Origin: SAR202 cluster bacterium
Lineage (GTDB): Bacteria; Chloroflexota; Dehalococcoidia; Lucifugimonadales; UBA1123
Assembly (NCBI GenBank): GCA_030743915.1
Contig: JASLRP010000008.1
Span: 1 to 14,494, forward strand
Reading direction: 5' to 3'
DNA length: 14,494 nt
Within the stretch, counting starts at the first letter, position 1. Each line of letters starts with the position of its first letter. Below the pieces are notes generated by a model. The model worked only from the letters and a program-made list of their open reading frames with translations. It was not told the DNA's origin and did no database searches. This document shows, piece by piece, positions 13,002-14,494 of this stretch. The position numbers and the translations under genes were made by a program.

Positions 13002-13991
13002 CTAGAACTCGAACCTTGTGCCGACCGAATTCTGGATGAAAGCGTCGGGCATCGCCGCCGCCAGGGCGTGGACGGCTCTGAATCCGGTGCAGTGGGCCGG
13101 CACGATATACTGCGGCTCATAAGCTGCCAACGCCTGAGTTGTCGCCTGGATTATCGGCTCAAAAATCGGTCCGTTGAGATGGTAACCACCGAGCACGGCG
13201 TACACATTCTCGACGCCAGTGAGTTTTTTCGCATACCGGACGATATTGACGATCCCGGCATGGCCGCAGCCAGTCAGCACGACCAGTCCCTTGTCTCGAA
13301 CATTCATCACCAACGCCTGATCGTCCAGAATCAATGGGTCGGGTTGCCATCCGCCCTCATCGTGGAACGCTTCGTGGACCGGAAATCCGGTCTCGAACTC
13401 GGTCGTGCGGTCCACCTCTCCTGTGACCAGAATGGAACTATCCAGAAGGAATGACGGCTGCCGCTCTTCGATGACCTCGAATCCCGCCCCGATCAGCGCC
13501 GACTTGCTGGTCGAAGGCAATTCGCTGGGAGAGCGTCCGGGAATGGCAATGCGTCGGCGGCTCCAGAACTCGGGGTGAATCATCACCGGCATTTTGGCGC
13601 TGCCGCCCAGCGAGACAGACAGTCCGTCGAGACCGACGGTGTGGTCGAAGTGGCCGTGGCTGATAACCATCGCTTCGATGTCTTTGGGAGACATGTCCAA
13701 ACGGCGCATGTTCTCCACTACCCCGTTGGGACTGATGCCTGCGTCGAATAGAATGCGGTGGGTGTCATCGCCTCGAGTCACGGTGATGAGAGCCGAGAAT
13801 CCATGTTCTGCAATCAGCGCGTCTCCGACCTCGCCAGTATCCAGAAATCGGGCCGCCACCCTCTCAGGGCCTCCTGTCAAAGAGGGGCGTTTCGCCGGAC
13901 CCTGGTCCAGCAAAAGCATGTCCGAAGAGTTGTCCATGAGCGTGGTGATCGTCACAGAGTCGACGGGTTCTAAAGATACAGTGGTCAACAA
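13002..13991 (-). CDS. MBL-fold hydrolase, dihydropterin/RFA-P-synthase-like group
   Basis: The 329-residue protein opens with VTITTLMDNSSDM and has AEHGFSALI, LFDAG, SHGHFDH (112-117, the HxHxDH metal motif), LTGCGHAGIVNIV (H244), GGYHL (H271) and PAHCTG (H300). This series marks the subgroup named after 7,8-dihydropterin-6-methyl-4-(ribofuranosyl)-aminobenzene-5-phosphate synthase of methanopterin synthesis. Bacterial members are numerous and mostly uncharacterised, so the true reaction may be a different hydrolysis or condensation. It is cytosolic, with no signal peptide. The start is TTG: either 13991 (four bases after AAAGGA) or the adjacent TTG at 13988 (seven bases after). I list the first; the difference is one residue. 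It forms a tight pair with the MFS gene downstream and is divergent from dnaA. Confidence 0.85.
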   Translation of the reverse strand: MLTTVSLEPVDSVTITTLMDNSSDMLLLDQGPAKRPSLTGGPERVAARFLDTGEVGDALIAEHGFSALITVTRGDDTHRILFDAGISPNGVVENMRRLDMSPKDIEAMVISHGHFDHTVGLDGLSVSLGGSAKMPVMIHPEFWSRRRIAIPGRSPSELPSTSKSALIGAGFEVIEERQPSFLLDSSILVTGEVDRTTEFETGFPVHEAFHDEGGWQPDPLILDDQALVMNVRDKGLVVLTGCGHAGIVNIVRYAKKLTGVENVYAVLGGYHLNGPIFEPIIQATTQALAAYEPQYIVPAHCTGFRAVHALAAAMPDAFIQNSVGTRFEF

Positions 13992-14229
13992 CGCTTCCTT
14001 TCAGAGTAATCCACATACGATACGGTTCTTGGAGTCACTGGCGCAACCTCGATTCGTCAAAGGGTCCCGAAACGGCGAGGATTGGGATAAGGCCTGTGCT
14101 GAGCAAGGGCCGAACGATCCTGGTTTTGCGTTGCCCGAAACCCCGCTAATCGGACCGCTTCGTCCCTTGCAGATTCAACCTTGTTCTGTGGTACTATCTA
14201 GGCCCTTTTCAGGGAGACGAGGCTGAACC
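13992..14229. other. divergent region before dnaA, candidate origin-proximal DNA
   Basis: This 238-base region separates the minus-strand MBL-fold gene from plus-strand dnaA. TAATCCACA at 14007-14015 matches the DnaA box consensus TTATCCACA at eight of nine positions. TTGGGATAA at 14082-14090 (minus strand TTATCCCAA) matches at seven of nine. No AT-rich unwinding element or dense box cluster is seen, so a full oriC is not demonstrated within this stretch. Confidence 0.35.
14189..14197 (+). promoter_or_regulatory. possible extended -10 promoter of dnaA
   Basis: TG-G-TACTAT (14189-14197) fits an extended -10 element about 30 bases before the dnaA start. The nearest -35-like TTGCAG (14167-14172) is 19 bases away and weak, which is tolerable for extended -10 promoters. 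The predicted transcript start is near 14204. Confidence 0.4.
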
Positions 14230-14494
14230 ATGACCACTACCGCCAATCAACCCAAAGAGCTATGGGAAGCAGTCCTGGGCGAGTTGCAGATGCACGTCAC
14301 CAGGCCCAGCTTTGAGACGTGGCTCAAGAACACCGTGGGCATCGCGTTCCGAGACGGCGAGTTCGTGGTCGGAACGCCCAATGCCTTCGTTGCCGAGATG
14401 TTGGAACAGCGGATGTACTCCCTAATATCCCAGACCGCCGAACGGGTGGTTAAGGCTCCGGTTGAGGTGCGGTTCCAGGTCCTGATCTCCGAGG
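14230..14494 (+). CDS. dnaA: chromosomal replication initiator DnaA, N-terminal part (partial)
   Basis: The first 88 residues are visible before the window ends. They contain domain I of DnaA: LWEAVLGELQMHVTRPSFET, WLKNT, FVVGTPNAFVAEMLEQRM and VEVRFQV. Domain I mediates DnaA self-association and helicase loading. The AAA+ ATPase and DNA-binding domains lie outside the window. GAGG at 14219-14222, seven bases before the ATG, supports the start. DnaA binds origin boxes and melts the origin to start replication, and often represses its own promoter. The gene opens the plus strand after a long run of minus-strand genes, consistent with an origin nearby. Confidence 0.93.
   Translation, partial: MTTTANQPKELWEAVLGELQMHVTRPSFETWLKNTVGIAFRDGEFVVGTPNAFVAEMLEQRMYSLISQTAERVVKAPVEVRFQVLISE

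Overview
The window looks like a piece of a Chloroflexota chromosome, most likely a Dehalococcoidia/SAR202-type lineage. It has moderately high GC, strong AGGAG-type ribosome binding sites mixed with GTG/TTG starts, and the gene content familiar from that group: F420/FMN luciferase-like oxidoreductases, an enolase-superfamily enzyme, an FMN-dependent 2-hydroxyacid oxidase, NHL beta-propellers and MFS transporters. The lineage is inferred from gene content and from how the DnaA and EF-G-like ends read; no phylogeny was run.

Layout. 1-966 (+): the 3' end of a TetM/OtrA-type translation GTPase, then a SAM methyltransferase. 1020-1889 (-): an NHL propeller that keeps the zinc and catalytic residues of peptidyl-alpha-hydroxyglycine lyase (PAL). 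It is divergent from 2202-4204 (+), an LLM oxidoreductase and a glycolate-oxidase-like enzyme. The last gene overlaps, tail to tail by 8 bp, the end of a minus-strand operon (7446-4197): MFS transporter, second LLM oxidoreductase, six-repeat NHL propeller. 7447-7779 is a non-coding stretch with five arms of a palindromic repeat family and a promoter that appears to give a leaderless MFS mRNA. 7780-8883 (-) is a mandelate-racemase-type dehydratase.

9100-11646 (-) is the most interesting part. It holds an ECF sigma factor with a seven-cysteine tail, a CxxC AhpD/CMD-like protein, a small membrane protein, a Met-rich SHOCT membrane protein and a membrane-anchored DUF302 protein with a Met-rich tail. 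An ECF-like promoter (TGTAAC-N17-CGTC) lies between the sigma gene and the CMD gene. I read this as a candidate self-sensing, probably metal- or thiol-responsive, envelope stress module without a visible anti-sigma factor.

11803-13991 (-) is a closely spaced pair: an MBL-fold enzyme of the dihydropterin/RFA-P-synthase-like group and an FSR-like MFS exporter. From 14230 (+) dnaA begins and runs off the window. The strand switch in front of dnaA, with all genes from 13991 back to 4197 pointing away from it, suggests the replication origin is in or near 13992-14229, although only one or two weak DnaA boxes are visible.

Genes 1020-8883 look like a catabolic/oxidative accessory set (oxygenation, 2-hydroxyacid oxidation, acid dehydration, uptake). 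Substrates cannot be assigned from sequence alone. No tRNA, rRNA, CRISPR array, transposase or phage gene was seen.
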